DNA from: Chrysoperla carnea
Lineage: Eukaryota > Arthropoda > Insecta > Neuroptera > Chrysopidae
DNA length: 64,000 nucleotides
Assembly (NCBI RefSeq): GCF_905475395.1
Contig: NC_058339.1
Span: 49,051,172-49,115,171 of the forward strand
Direction of reading: 5' to 3'
Shown one piece after another: positions 23,433 through 38,400 of this stretch. The notes under the pieces were generated by a model, which was given only the letters and a program-made list of their open reading frames with translations, ran no database searches and was not told the DNA's origin. The position numbers and the translations under genes are program-made. The stretch's first letter is position 1, and each line of letters opens with the position of its first letter.

Positions 23433-26400
23433 CTGTAATTACAAAATATAAACATAAATATATATCAAATATTAAAAGTGATTAATGGTCTGTACTCAAA
23501 AAAGCAAATCTATCTGTTTACCACAAGTGTTTTCCGCAAAAAACTATTTCACGTAACAGTCCATATGAGAGAAATTCATGTGATTGTATCGAATAATTTT
23601 TGACAAGAAGTGTGAAAACATCATATTTATAAACTAAGGGGTCGAATAACAAATCGGCTATTATGTAATTGTTTTATTTTTGAATACCGGACACTAGAAG
23701 AAAGTTTAAAATAAAAATGAATAACTTACCGCACGAAGTTCACGCTCTGTAAACATATGTTTCATTTGTGCCCGTAATGGTAACATAAGAAGTAAAAAGA
23801 ATGGAAATGCTAGTGATGCTTTTGTTGATTTAACAATCCATAACATTGCTAAACATAATAATTGAATGAATGTGAATAAATGAATTTTGTATGTGGGTAC
23901 GCGACGAACATATGCAGCATTTGGATGATGTTTTACGGGCATAAAAAATAATTGCATTCTTTCAAAGAATTGTATTCCATTTGTAGATGATACACCCATA
24001 TATAAGAATACTCCAAATAGGACGGACATAGGAACCAAACGAAGTAGTGGTGACATTAGAACTGATACACCAATTAATACTGCTACAATAAATGCACTTA
24101 AGCGTTGTTCTAAAATCAAAACAAAATCAGTTTATTAATATTAAGAAATATAATTTTTGGAAAATATGCCAGGGAATTGGTTTTTACCGCTTTCTGGAGA
24201 CAGAAAGAGATAATATTTTGCAATAACTTTCTAAACCAACTGTTTGTTTCCTTCCAACATCTTCTTTAATAATTAAAACATATATATTAAGATATTGATT
24301 TTGCAACAGATAGTTTTTGTTTGTATAATATATAAGAATAGATTAAAGAATAAATAAATATAAATACGAACCTTTTACTTCAACTATATGAGGTTTTTCA
24401 CCAGGTGCATGAGTTCGAGACATTACAGTAAGTGCAGAAACATGAGAAACAGATCTTACTGTAGCAGCACTTAACCATGGACCACCAATAATACCACAAA
24501 CTGCATTCATCATACAAACTAACACGATATCCAAATGAAATCCAGAGCCTTTCTTTAATTTTCGCTCTTTTTTATCAATGATTAATCTAAAATTAAAATT
24601 AAAAAAATTAAATTTCATTTAAACTTTTTAATTTACAAGAACAGGTCGAACTTACTCTGATATATGTGTTTCCATAAATACTAAAATATATACAAGTAAC
24701 GCTGGGACGCCCGCAGCAAAACATAACCATAATTGTATAGGGTGCTCATAGCCTCCAGGACTAATAATCCAACCTCGTACCTCAGGATTTGACGGTGACA
24801 AACCTTCAGGTACTCTTAATTTTTCGGTGTATGTTTGAGGAATAAAATAATCTAAACTAACCATTATTACAATGGCAATGGGAACGCCAAAATCACCAAG
24901 TGCTCGCCGTGCCTAAAAGTAGTTAAAATTAAACAAAAATCTAAAGCTTATAATCAATAAGCGGAATTTCATTAACACAAAAACGAGGAAGCATAAAAGC
25001 AAATTTGCATGGATACAAAATTTTACAGACAATTGTAAAGTATATATTTAAAAATTTTCAATTAATTTTTTTTTTGAAATTCCATTGAAAATTTATATTT
25101 AAATAGTAGTGGTGAAATCGTATACATTCACTAAAATCAATATATATATATATAGATAATTTCACTCTAGCTTTTCCGTCAGCCTCATATGTTTGACTTC
25201 TTATTATCCCATAGATAATTATGAAGCCCAAAAAGTTAAAAAAAATGAAATATAAGCAGATTGTATCATTTTCGTACTTGCTTAAAAAATTGTTTATAAA
25301 AAAATTCGCTTCTGCCAAACTAAATAATGACTAATTGTATAAATAAATAAATCATTTTTCCTTTTAAAACTGCTCATTTTCGTTTATTTTTCTGATTGTA
25401 AGAAATTCTTAGATAAATAAGCAGATCTAAAAAATTTTCATCAACAATTTATTCATTTAGAAAAAAGCATTCAAGTCCTTGCAATAAATTATTATGCTTC
25501 CGACATGTATCAGTGTTCTGACTTTAAACAAATAAATAAATATAGCCCTTACACTTCTGCCCAAAAATTGACTATTTCGGAACAATCTCAGATAATATGC
25601 AATTGTGAATGTACCCAAAGCTAATATTGTACAAAACAATGCTGTATTGGGTTGATTCACTGGCAAACTATCAATATCATTTACGGGAACAATCTGTTGA
25701 ATTTTTTCTGATACCATACTTTGATTATTGACAGTGATTGGAGCATCCATTAACATTGTATCATTCAAATCATACGTAGGTGTTGTATTTGTTGTATTTG
25801 AATTATTTAACATACTTGCCAAAAAATAATCAGATATACCACAATAATTTGCTAATAAAGGATGTTGCCCATAAACGTAAATTAATTTCATAAAACTTTC
25901 CATAATATAAATTAACGATATTAAAGCTGAAAAAATTTCCTCTGTAAACCTTGTAAATAATTTCACTAATACACTTCCTTCGACACTCGCCACTAATATG
26001 GCAATTATACCAATCCATAATCCTATATATACACGCATTGTTAAAAACTCAATGCCACTTGCTAAACAAAACTGATATAAACTTTCATCGAACAATAACA
26101 AAGGTCCAGTTGTACCAACAATAACTAATGGTTGACCGGCTAAAAGTGCCATAAACACTCCAGACATGGCTGTTGCAACTAACGTTTCCGAGATTCCAAT
26201 TAGATTTTCTGTTTTATCACTCATTAAACCACCAAATGTGATTGCACCGGACAAAGCAGCAAAATACATAAATATTGCTGCAGCAATACATTGTCCATTT
26301 AAACCGTCCGTGATATCCGACACGTAAAATGGATAACGTCTACGTAAATCATTGATTAAACCACCGAACGGACGTCGTGTACGTTTTAATGGATCAAAGA

Positions 26401-29400
26401 ATGGTGGTTTTTTACCATCCCCATCATCCGATGAAATTAATGCTTTTGTCGCTTCATCATTACTGCCTTTTTGTAATGCTTTCTGTTTTCTTTTTCGTAT
26501 TGCTTCACTTTTCGCTTTAAGTTCGTCAAATGGCAATAGAGCTTTTTGTTCCCAATCACCTGGAGGTAACACTATGCTATCATCTAAAAATTCATTAATA
26601 GCTGATAATAAGGCTTTGCGATCATCAGCTTTGTATGCAATTTTATGAAATGATGGATTTGCCATAAGTGTAGATATTGAACGACCAATTTCATGATAAT
26701 CCAAATCAGCAGTGCTTGGTCCAAGCAAAATGAATAAGAAGCGTACGGGTATATTCACTTCTGTTATTGAAGGCATTAATATACCTTCGGCTAAACGAAC
26801 AAACGCAATTGTTGGTTGTTCAAGAAAATCAACGGAACCTACTAATACGGTTGTGGCTTCAGAACCTACTGGTATTCTTTTTAAAATTGCATCGTTTTGA
26901 GCTTTCTTTAAATCTTCATTACTTGACGCATATGTTTCTTCTTTCATATCGACAATTATATGATTATCTGGCACAACCAAACGTCCATCAGGATCTGTAT
27001 GAACCATTGAACCATTGCGTGACATCGCTTCCATGTTTACTAAACTCGTTTTACGTCTATCATCGAAATTTAATAAACTTGCTTTACGTTTATCATTATC
27101 AGACAAATTCTGTAAAATAAATAAGAGAAAATTATTTTTTTAATCGTAAATTTTTAAAGATAGTTTTTAAATAATGATTAAAAAACCAAAAATACTACAG
27201 AAAAAACATAGAAAATTGTAACTAACATTGTAACAGTTGTAATTTTCTTCTTAAACGCATTATTTTTTTGTGGGAAAATTTAAAAAAGGATTTAATATTT
27301 ATTTTAAAATTTTAATTAACTGGTACAATTAAGAAATTTCGCCAACAAACGAAAATCGCCAATTTAAAATTAAATGCCACGCACGAGTTTCATTGGCTAT
27401 TTATTGTATAGCTGATAATATTCGTGCATGGTATGGATCCAAAAGAAGTTTTAAAAATATTTTTGAACAATAATAAAAGGAAAATTTTTGTAAAAACTCA
27501 GTGGTCCTGTGAGGCTAATCTTTTAGAGCCATAATTTTGAAAAGATTTTAAAGTTTACGATTACGATACTAAATTCTCCTTAGAAAAGTGCATAAAAGTT
27601 CATTCAGGTAATAATTTTAACTCAAAAATTACGAAATTGGAATTTATTTGAAGCTGATTTATCGAGAACCAAAATTCAGAACGAATTTTTACCTTGCATC
27701 ATCATTTTTTACATCTTGGAATTATTTAAACGAAGTTTTCATCAAAATTGAAAAACAAAATTTTTGGTTTTTTTTATAATAATAAGGAGAAAATTGTATA
27801 ATTAAAATTTTTTTTGTTTTAAATTCTTTTGTCCAGATCAAAATTGATGAAAAATTATTTTCGTTTCGATTTAAAATTTCGAATAGGTCTCAATAAGAAA
27901 GAATGTACAAACGCGTTAATTCACCTCACGTTTAACGTCGCGGTCGATAAGAGCAAGCATTAATTTTTAAAAGCAACGCAGGGGAATACTTTTAATTTCG
28001 TCAAAATCGTTACCTTTTTTATTCATTAGTTATAATTTTCTAAATAATAAAATTAAGCATGCAAATTCTGGGAGTATGTGGGAAATAATATTATCTAGTC
28101 ACAAAAACATCTTGATGAAATCTAAATGAATAAACCTAAAAACAAAAATTGTTATACAATGTTTAAAAAGATTGAAATTTATGAATTCGTGTGAAGAATG
28201 TATTAAACATAAATAAAAAATGTTTAAATACAAAAGGTAGCAATCAAGCAATGTAGCTGCAAATGATTTTGTTAAATTAGAAAAAATTATGTAAAGAATA
28301 TAAGAAGTTTATTATAACTCCCATCATGTTCGAAAAATTAATTGAAACTTTTAAGACGTTGTTTTAGTATTAGAAAAAGAACAAAATATAATTTGCTTTC
28401 ACTCAGTTTTTGACTTAACTTAGAGACAACCTTATAACCAGAATCTGATTTTGAGAATTATGCCATGGTAATACAATAATATTGCCATGATGTGAATTTC
28501 TGGGTTTATTGTGCTTCTAAATAAGGCAAAATTAAGCTTAAGAGTGTTAATCCTTTACTATTCTCTATTCTCAATTCATTATCTTTTGGGAAACATTGCG
28601 GAAAAATTGGGTCGTATTCATGCTTTACATGTCCGGCTTGGTAAATCTAGCAACTCTTGCTTGTTTAGTATGGAATTTAAGTTTCCCAGACGATTTTATT
28701 ATCTTAAATACTTTTATTCATTCAAATAGTTTGACATGTATCTTTTTACATGGGCTTTTAGAAGTCAGTAATTTTAAGTTTAGAGGGAGGCAAATCATAA
28801 TCAATCAATCAAATGAATGATCAGTCTATACCCAGAGGGAGTAGTTGACTATTCAACCCTCTTTTCGATGCGCCTATGTCTTTTTATTAAATAATCCCGA
28901 GACTGAAGTGGAAGTTTCCATAAATTAACGAGGAAAATTCTATACGTTATAAAAAATTGTGTTCAAGACAAATTGTAATTTTAGTGGCAAACAAGACTTA
29001 TTTTAACCCTCAAATAACAAGAACTATTTAATGTAACAAGTATATCTGGCTATTCAGAGTCAGGTTTTTCAATGACATATGTTTCTTTCGCGTATATTAT
29101 AGATATTTAGTTACGAAGGACACTCGTTTTAAATATAATATGGAGGGTAATCAAAAGTAATCTACCCACCAAAAACCCAAAATGTCATACGCACTGGCCG
29201 TAAAAACCGAGGGTTTAAATATTTAAGTTATGTTTTTTGAGGGTTCAAATAATTTGAAAAGAAAGTGGAACAAAAATTGGGAAATAAGAAACCACATAAA
29301 TTAATTTTTAGAACATGGTATTGGCTAGATAGTTGACCAATATTTCAAAGTTTAGTAAAATTATATTGTATAAAATGAGTAGGATTTGTGTCTACAATCA

Positions 29401-32400
29401 AAACAGATGACGTGTACAAAAACTCAATGATGAGAAAAAGCTTTATCAAAAAATTGTTTTGATGGAAAAAAATATTGGATGTCTTAAGACGTGTAATATA
29501 AATTTACATGGGCCCCATGAAGACTATATGCAGAGAAGCGTCTTTGAGTTCGTTGTATTCCAGTCGTTGGGCTACGACGCCCAAGTTGTGAGCATACAGA
29601 GCATCGGCCACCATGTGGTGACCGTTCACCACAACCCATTGAGCCATCTTCCAACCACAATGACTGCATACAATAACAAATATCATAACATTTTATTAAT
29701 ATTTACATACATTTTATAAGACCATGGAGTTTTTAATTTCGATCCCTATCATCGAATTAAGTTTTTTACAACTTTGTTGCTATAAGCTTATTAGGATTGT
29801 CACATTTCTAAGATCAATTTTTATTTATTGAATCAGATGGAACATAGTCCGTGGGACAGTAACCTTTTTGTTAAATGACCAATACATTCTTGAAACTTCG
29901 TGAGCGGCTTCCTTTTGGCGAGTCTAATAAATTTTCTCTCTACGACCTATTTCAAAAGTGCTGCGTTTTCAAATGAGCACAATAACGTTATATTTGACAC
30001 TATGACAACTTGATTACATTAACAATTATTAAACAATAATATACTTTGTCTGACAAAAATACTGCAACGATGAGCTTGCCTATCACCTCGAACATACCGC
30101 ACTCAAGTATTATGTTTTTCGAATCATATATAGTTGCTTTTACAGAATATTTAATAATTATTAATGTTATCAAGTGGCCATAATGTCTGAAAAATTTCCT
30201 GCTCCTTTCAGATCGATAGCTTAAATATGACGTTATCATGCTCATTTGAAAACGCAACACTTTCGAAAAAAAGTCGTAGAGAAAGTTTGGAAGACTCGCC
30301 TAAAAGAAGCCGCCACTCACGAAGTTTCAAGTATTCATTGATTAGGTAACAATTAGGGGTGCTGTCCCGCGGACTTAGAAACAACTGGCCATATATTGGT
30401 AAATATAATCAGCTAATCGTTTCAATTCACAAATGAGAATAATTTATTGTAAAATGTTAGTTTTCATTTATTGTTTTTTAACATTTTTCGCTGAAAATTC
30501 AAAATGGAAAGTCATTTGTTTCACTGCTCTGATTAGAGAAAAATGTTCATTCCTTTATTACATTATTCCATCAAGACACCATGGCGATACTTTTCGTCAC
30601 GAATTAATTTACACCGATCACAAAAAATATTGATCTTATCTCCACGTGAACAATCCAATAAGAATTTGGATGATTATCAAAGAGGATAATAAAGAGAAGA
30701 GAATACTATGATCTGTTTCTACGTAATAATAAGACATACTGTTTCTACGTGTTATCGAATTTTATATTATTCATATAAAAAATAGAATCACCAAAGATTA
30801 AAGCCATTAGAGCATTTAGAACTATAACTTTTCCTTGATAGAGGTATCATTCCTGTCATTATCCCTGACTGATTGATAGAGGTACCTTCGGTGAAAACCA
30901 AAGGGTGTTGCTTTGTGAAATTTTGAAAGTAAAAGACCTCGCGGAAAAAAAAAATTATTTTTATATCAATTATACATAACACACTTTAGTTTCAGAGTAT
31001 GTATTTCATTTAATTTAAAGCACAGTATGATAGAACTACTCTCTGTCATGGGAATCTAATGAATTGCATACATTAAAAGAACAGTCAAAAAGCTTGTCTG
31101 TGCTTCTTACTTGAAAGCACCCAGTATTAAAAATATTGTTGTTTTTTTTTTTAAATAACTTTAATTGTCTTTCGTATTTTAATTTTTTTTTTTTATTTAC
31201 TTTAATGTCAGTACTATTGTATTTGTAAAGGGTTAGCTGCCCGTTTATAAATAAATAAATAATACGGGTGCTTTTTTAACCCAAACAGGCCTGTGCTTTT
31301 TTAACCCAATGCTATCATTTTCGATTAGCTATGCGTATGTACTACTACCAACTTAGCTTCTTGTCTATTTTATCTTCTTTGATAATTACCAAAGGTTTAA
31401 ATAAAATGATAAAAAGTTGTATCTACAAATTTTAAATGGTATTTATGTACGTTTTTCTTCCATGGTTTAAAACAAAATAAATAAACATTTGTCTTTTATT
31501 TTCTTCAGTTATGAGAAATGTAACGGATAAGATTATAAACGAAATGAATATACGAGACAGGATAAGAATTTTAATTACATGATAATTCTTGAGTACTTGG
31601 ATATCCGTTACAACACTGTAATAAAAATTTCATATATTTTATTTCTTGTTTAAAATTTTTATGAATGATAAGTAAGCGTTAGAGCAAAGGCAAAGCATTT
31701 TTTATTTAAATTTTTTACAGAATGTATCAGTAATGTTGCCTCCGTAAACAAATTTAGAAGAAATGAGATTTTGCCGAATTCACTGAAAAGAATTCACAAA
31801 AACAAAGTAAATTTTTTTTAAACAACATAGACACATACCTGTAGTGATGTGTAGCTTGAATAATGTCTTTTGCCAAAACGAAAACCTCTTTCATGTTCGT
31901 TAACATGCCGATGCCTTAATAAAAGTGCCCGCATCACAATTGGTTTATCGGACTCCTGAATTAATTCATCTGTAACCATTTGTTCAACAACACGATATGC
32001 AACACCTGGTAAATCTTTCTCTTCCATGTCTAATAGCACAACACCCGTTTCAAGACATCGACGTAAATTTAATAGTGAATGAAAACTAAGGGATGCCACA
32101 TGTGGTCGACCCCAACGATCAGCACCTTCTTCAACGTCTTCTTCATACTTGATCCACCGTGCCGTTTCTTTCCATTCTCGTTCCTCGCCGTCACCTTGTA
32201 GTTCATCCAATTGTACAAACACGGAATGTGGACTATGATCGTATATTTTTCTGAGCGTTTGTATTGGCAGCACATGGTGTAATGGTCCGACATTTTCACG
32301 TCGTCCGATATGTACAGTACTTGGAATTTTTTGTGGGATTTTATGGCGCCGTAAACCACGAGCATCATCTGATCGATGACTTGTTAAATCATCAATATCA

Positions 32401-35400
32401 GCTTCTTGTAAGGTAGCATCTTCTGGTTGTATTGATACACGTCTGTTATTCTCACGATCACCACCTGAACTTCCAGATCGTTTACGACTTTCTGGATCTT
32501 CTTGTAATGAGTATTTGCGAAATCGATGATGGTAGCTGCTGTGATGATGCCGGCTGTGGAAAAAAAATACCAACATCAGTAAATTTTTCAAAATAGATAT
32601 TTTTATTTTAAATGTTTTTTAGCCGAGAGGCGGATAATATGGAAAGTAAAACTAAGTTTAGTTTGAAAAATTTTTAATGTGTAATTTTACGTAAAAAATT
32701 ACAATAACATTTCTGTTGATCAAAAAATTATAATTTACTGGAAAGAATCAAATTTTTTGAAAAGTTCATATTATCGATTTTTTATAAAATATATTTAAAG
32801 ATCAGTCTTTTGGAGACGAAGCATAGAGCGCTTATCTACCATTTCATTGCCATTTTCAGAGATTTAGGGTACAAACTCTTATTGACAGTTTGATGGTGAA
32901 AACAGATTTGCTAAAGAAATGCGAAACTGTGACTGTACGATTCTCATTTTTTATAGCAGTTGAATGTAGTGTAGACAGTTTGCACTTTAAAGATAGACAT
33001 TAGCTTTTTTGCCGCATTAAATCAGTAACCACTTAGTCAAATCAGTTTTTAGTTTTATTCCGCTTTCTCTTTTGTGCAGGAAATGTTATGAAAATACTAT
33101 TTTTATTGAATTATAGATCTTGTGTACACGCTGTTACCTTTAAGATTAGCCATTGAAACATAGAAATTGCAAGTGTGTTGGTAGATGATTTAAGGTATTA
33201 TATTATATCAAAATTTTGAAAATAAGTCTCTAAGGAAATAATCAATGGAATTTTTTTTGTTATTTCTCAACCTTGCATTAAATACTCAAAACAAATTATT
33301 GTCTTACAATATTGTTTTGTATGAACCCTTTTTAATATTTTTGAGCAAGAAATCTCACATTAAATTTAGTACGCAATCACTGCTTCATAAATGAAAGAGA
33401 TTGATTGTTAATAATATTAGCACATGATAGGTATACTTATTGTGTTATGCTGTATTTTCGTCTCTGTTAAAATTTCAAAGGCTCATCTTAATAGTATCAG
33501 CCTGTATATAAAAAAAATTAAATCATTAGAGACAGCACATTACATAAAGTAGGAAAACTTTTAGAAATATATTAAAGTATAAATAGAAGGGGAAAACTAT
33601 GAAAATAGAAATGAAATAATATTTGAATATTTGGCAGTTGATACAATAATATAATTGATAATGGATGATTTCACAAATATTCCTTTTTCTATTTCTATAG
33701 TGACGTTAACAATACCGTAATATTAAATTCGTTATGTTTCGACATTTATATACTACAATATTCATTCATTCGTATTTACTATGGTTAACAACGATTATAA
33801 TATTTCCATAAACACAAAATTAAATTTTACACATCTATACGTATATATCAAATATTAAAAGTGATTAAATCATATACTCTGTAAATATCGATACTATCGA
33901 TACTATCTATATTAATATACAGTGTGTCGCCAACGATAAAATTGCTCACAAGAAGGAACACAATCTTTTTTTTTTAATTTTAACTGTAAAAGTTTGACAG
34001 TGGCGGATTCATCCATATGGGCACGATTAACGCTAATCAACGCTTTCACGAAAAAAAACCACAGTTGTAATTTGTAATTTAAGTAAGCACGTAAATAAAA
34101 TTATTTTATATAAAATGTATTCTAGCGTTTAATTTATCAATTAATCATCCTTTAATACGCCTTTGGTGAAAAATACGTTCGATTCTCTGAACGGTTTAGT
34201 CCGTTCAGATTGGTGGCCATTGTGATCTAGGTACAGGTGATAATTAAGGCTTTTATCTTACTGATTGTAGATGGCCTTATTCTATAAACATTGTGCTTGA
34301 AATGCTCCCACAGAGAAAAAGGAATTTTCTAGGAGATTACTAATACTTCGAAGACTCCTCTTTCTTTTGTGCAGCCGGCAGATGAACGAGGTCTTCCGAA
34401 AAAAGTCTTCCGGATACTTTGGACTGTTATTTCTTCTTCAAATTAATCTCACAAATAAGTAATTGTGAATTCTGTTGAAATTTCACCAGCGTATACATTT
34501 TTTGGGGACACTCTGTTTAGAGGTTGTATACTTGCGTTCACACGAGATTTTTTATTTTTGGCAACAATTACACTTTACAGCAGACTATTGAGGGTTACAA
34601 TACACCATTAATTAATATCTCTAATGAAAGAAGATGTGTACATACGAATTAAAAATAGTGTAACAAAGATGCCATATATTAATACACATGTGTTCATTGA
34701 ATGTTTAACTAATGATAAGAAAATGTTATTGTTTTAGAAATAGAAATACACAGTGTATTTTTATAAAAACATAAATTATTTCATCAGACAGTTTTTATGT
34801 ATTATAGTACTCAAGGCTTTGTCTGTTCCTGAATAAATTACATTATAAAGTGCGGTTTTTTTCCAATCACAAGTCTAAACTTGCCTTGGCGCTCGTACTA
34901 CCTTAATTTTAGGTATTCTAGTGATATTACTTCGTAGCTTTGAGTTCTTCAACTTAATTTAATTTTCACCAACTTGAATAATTGAAACATTGCATACGTT
35001 TTAAAAACCTATAAAACAATACATTAATATGCATGATTTCAATACGGAATTCGAAACTATCATTCGAACTAGTAATCTAAATGTTGGAGGTGATGGGAAT
35101 ATATTTTTTCGCTTTGAACAGAGGGTGTATAGTATAGAGGGTGTCATTATCAATTAGTCAAATACATAATATGTATTTTTAGCTTTCCTCGAATTATCAT
35201 TTTTCATTTCCTCGAATTGCCATCATTCAATTGTACACATAGAATTTTATCTATTCATCAAATAAAAGTATATAAATAGACATATAACCCCCCCCCCCCC
35301 CCCCACATTAGCATAAGTATTCATACAAAATGATGATAAACAATTTCATAGCTGTATAAACACAGGATAGAATAATAATTTTAATAATGTATGCATCACT

Positions 35401-38400
35401 GATTATTTTTAATTAAATCGTTTTATTTAGAGTTCAATCATCAAATGTATCAATAATAATTAAATAAGAAAATATAGTACCAGATAAATAGGATAATCCA
35501 ATAGTTTGCAGGCTCAATATAGTTGTATTAGACTTTAAAGTACTAGCAGAGTGAGTAATGCTTTTATTTAGGTAAGGTCTTTTTTACTCTATAGTCCCGG
35601 CAAAATCCGTCATTGAGCATGATTATTTTTCGAATGGAAAATTGTTTAAACTAATTTTTTCGCTTCGAAATTTTTATCATATAATTGTGGTCAAAATTAA
35701 TAAAAATGTTCTTAGAAATTTTTCTCTAAGCCCTCCAGTTTTCGAGAAGAAAATTTGTAAAATTTGAAAAAACGCGATGTTACGATTTTTACTTTTCAAA
35801 AAGTGTATCAGAAAAAATCAGATTTTTAATATGTATAAAATTTGTATTTGTTGTGTAAAGCTTACTTATTGGCCAAATTGCATTTTAAGTGCTTGATTGT
35901 TAAATAAAATAACGATTTTCTGTCATGAATGTAGACGAAAAATAAGAACAAAATTTTTCAATATCTGCCTTGGTTTTCGAAATATTAAAAGCTAAATAAA
36001 TACACAAAATTTTCAATTTTCGATATTTTGAAAATTACCCCATATATCGAAAAATTTTATTCTTACTTTTCGTCTTATATTGTCAAGTTATTTCCGTGCT
36101 CATACATCCTTAATTAGTCGGACACAACGGAATTTTTTTGTTTTCAATAATAAATTAAAGTTTAAATAGTCCAACTTCATATAAAAAACAAGTGAAAACA
36201 AACAATTGACTGAGTCAATTGTTGAAAAACCAAAGTTTTGAATGTCAGTTCTTGTATTATTTTTTATAAATTAGAAGACTTTAAAAAACTAACTATAGAA
36301 AACTAACTAACTAATTATACGGCCGCCATTTATTTGGTTTTCGAAAGTGTTTTCTAGACTTTTTTTTTTCGAAAATGTTTCACAAGACCACTACTTGAAG
36401 CTACTTGCAAATTTTCAACTCCCTATCTTTTATAGTTTTGGGAAAAATGGAAACAAAAGTTGTTTATTTTTTTATAAGGAACATTTTTTATATTTAAACT
36501 TTTGTAATCTCAAACGGTTCACAAAATGGGTCATACAGATCCAAGACCCAATTGACCTATGTTGCTCATTTACGAACTCAACATCACTTTTTTGCCCTGA
36601 CTAAGCTATAAAAATTTCAGCTTTCGTCAGGCAGACGAACAGACAACCGGAAATAGAATAATTCCATTACTCTATAGAAAATAATTCCATTATTCTATAG
36701 GTGATTTTATGAATTATTGGTATGGGTGATTTTATGAAAACCTATACCAAAAATTTGTTCGTAGCATCAATATTTTTAAGCGTTACAAACTTGGATCTAA
36801 ACTTAGTATACCTTGATATATATTTCGTATATAAGGGGCAAGCCTTTTATCCAAACTTGTCCTGGCGCTACATCCTTAACTTAAACTTAAGAAAAGATAT
36901 AAGATATGACGACAAGCTTGAAGCTCGTGTAAACTAGACATCATACCATGACTAATAAACAGCTGTTACATGCCATAAATATTAACATGTCATCATTCAT
37001 AACAAGTATTAGAGACAATTAAAATTCTTGCATCCATATTGCTTTAACTTTCATTATCAAACGGCTACTAGCTAGGATCACTTGACACGCTTATCAATAA
37101 TAAGTTACCTTTGTGCAAGTGATGTACTTGTAGCATGCACGGTTTGCTTACTTCTTTTAAATGTGGTTTAAAGTAGTTCGACCGTCATTATAGTACTAGT
37201 CAAATTAGCAACTAATTTATATTTATTGTATAATAAAAAGCTTTAAAAATATCGTAAAAGATAAAATTTATACGTCAATTTGACTAGATTTTTTTTGTTT
37301 TATTTTTTGAAAGAACCGTAAGGTAATCTTTTTTTTTGCATAGAACGAATCTGTGATAAATTTTCTTCATGATGGAAACTTTTTTGAAGCTCCGATTAAT
37401 TTTTATACAATTAACATTATTGTGAGTTCTTCTATAAGGCACTGTGTTAAAAATCACAATTTTAAAATGAAGTAATTCACAATTTTGCACCGCAAGAGGC
37501 TCCAAAACTGTGATCAATGGACTTTGAACGATCATTTACCGCAAAAATTAGTGAACATTCACCGTACTTGCTCAAAAATCCGAACTACTTCAAAGTTTAT
37601 ATATCTTAATAAATAAAATGTTTTCTATATAAATAAATTTCTGTGATAAACTAATAAAAATTAAATTTTTTCGTGATTTCTTTTAAAACACGAATTCATA
37701 AGAAATAATTTGTAAAGTAACGAATGAACGAGTAAATTTCGCATGGACTTTTCTATAGTTGGTATTATCAAGTATATAATCAACGTTAGGTATTATTTAA
37801 AATTCAACACCTGTTTGAATAAAACTGCTTTTTATTCCATGCATACATGAAATTACATAGTATATAAAGTTTAGTCCCAAGTTTGTAACGCTTACAAATA
37901 TTGATGCTATGATCAAAATTTTGGTATAGGTGTTCATAGAATCATCTAATTAGTCCATTTTCAGTTGTCCGTCTGTGAACACGATAACTCAAAAACAAAA
38001 AAAGATATCATGCTGAAATTTTTACAGCGCACTCAGGACGTAAAAAGTGACGTCGAGTTTGTAAATGAGCAACATAAGTCAGTTGGGTCTGGGATACGTA
38101 GGACCCATCTTGTAAACCGTTAGAGATAGAACAAAAGTTTGAATATTAAAGATGTTCCTTATCAAAAAATAAACAATTTTCGATTGAAACATTTTTTTGT
38201 AAACATCACTGTTTAATTACGAGGGCACACATTAGATGCAAATTTTATAGTATATATTAATATGAAATTATCAGTTATGCATGTGTGACATGTATATGTA
38301 TATGTGTAATGTGATAGAGTAATCAACACTGCCTATACATAGTATTTCAACAATTAACTCAGTCAATTGTTTGTTTCCACTTGTTTATCATAACTTAATA

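Larger units (their letters stand above)
27110..31838 (-). other. Intron of the anion exchanger with a candidate cassette exon and MITE
   Basis: 4.7-kb intron. It contains the candidate cassette exon at 29508-29663, a MITE-like element at 29847-30374, and around 31200-31262 a segment GGGTTAGCTGCCCGTTTATA followed by AATAAATAAATA that looks like the 3' end of a non-LTR retrotransposon. The rest is AT-rich without recognisable content. Confidence 0.7.

Noticed and set aside
26352..27120. Plus-strand open frames over the large anion exchanger exon
   Set aside because: They are antisense shadows of a well-supported conserved exon.
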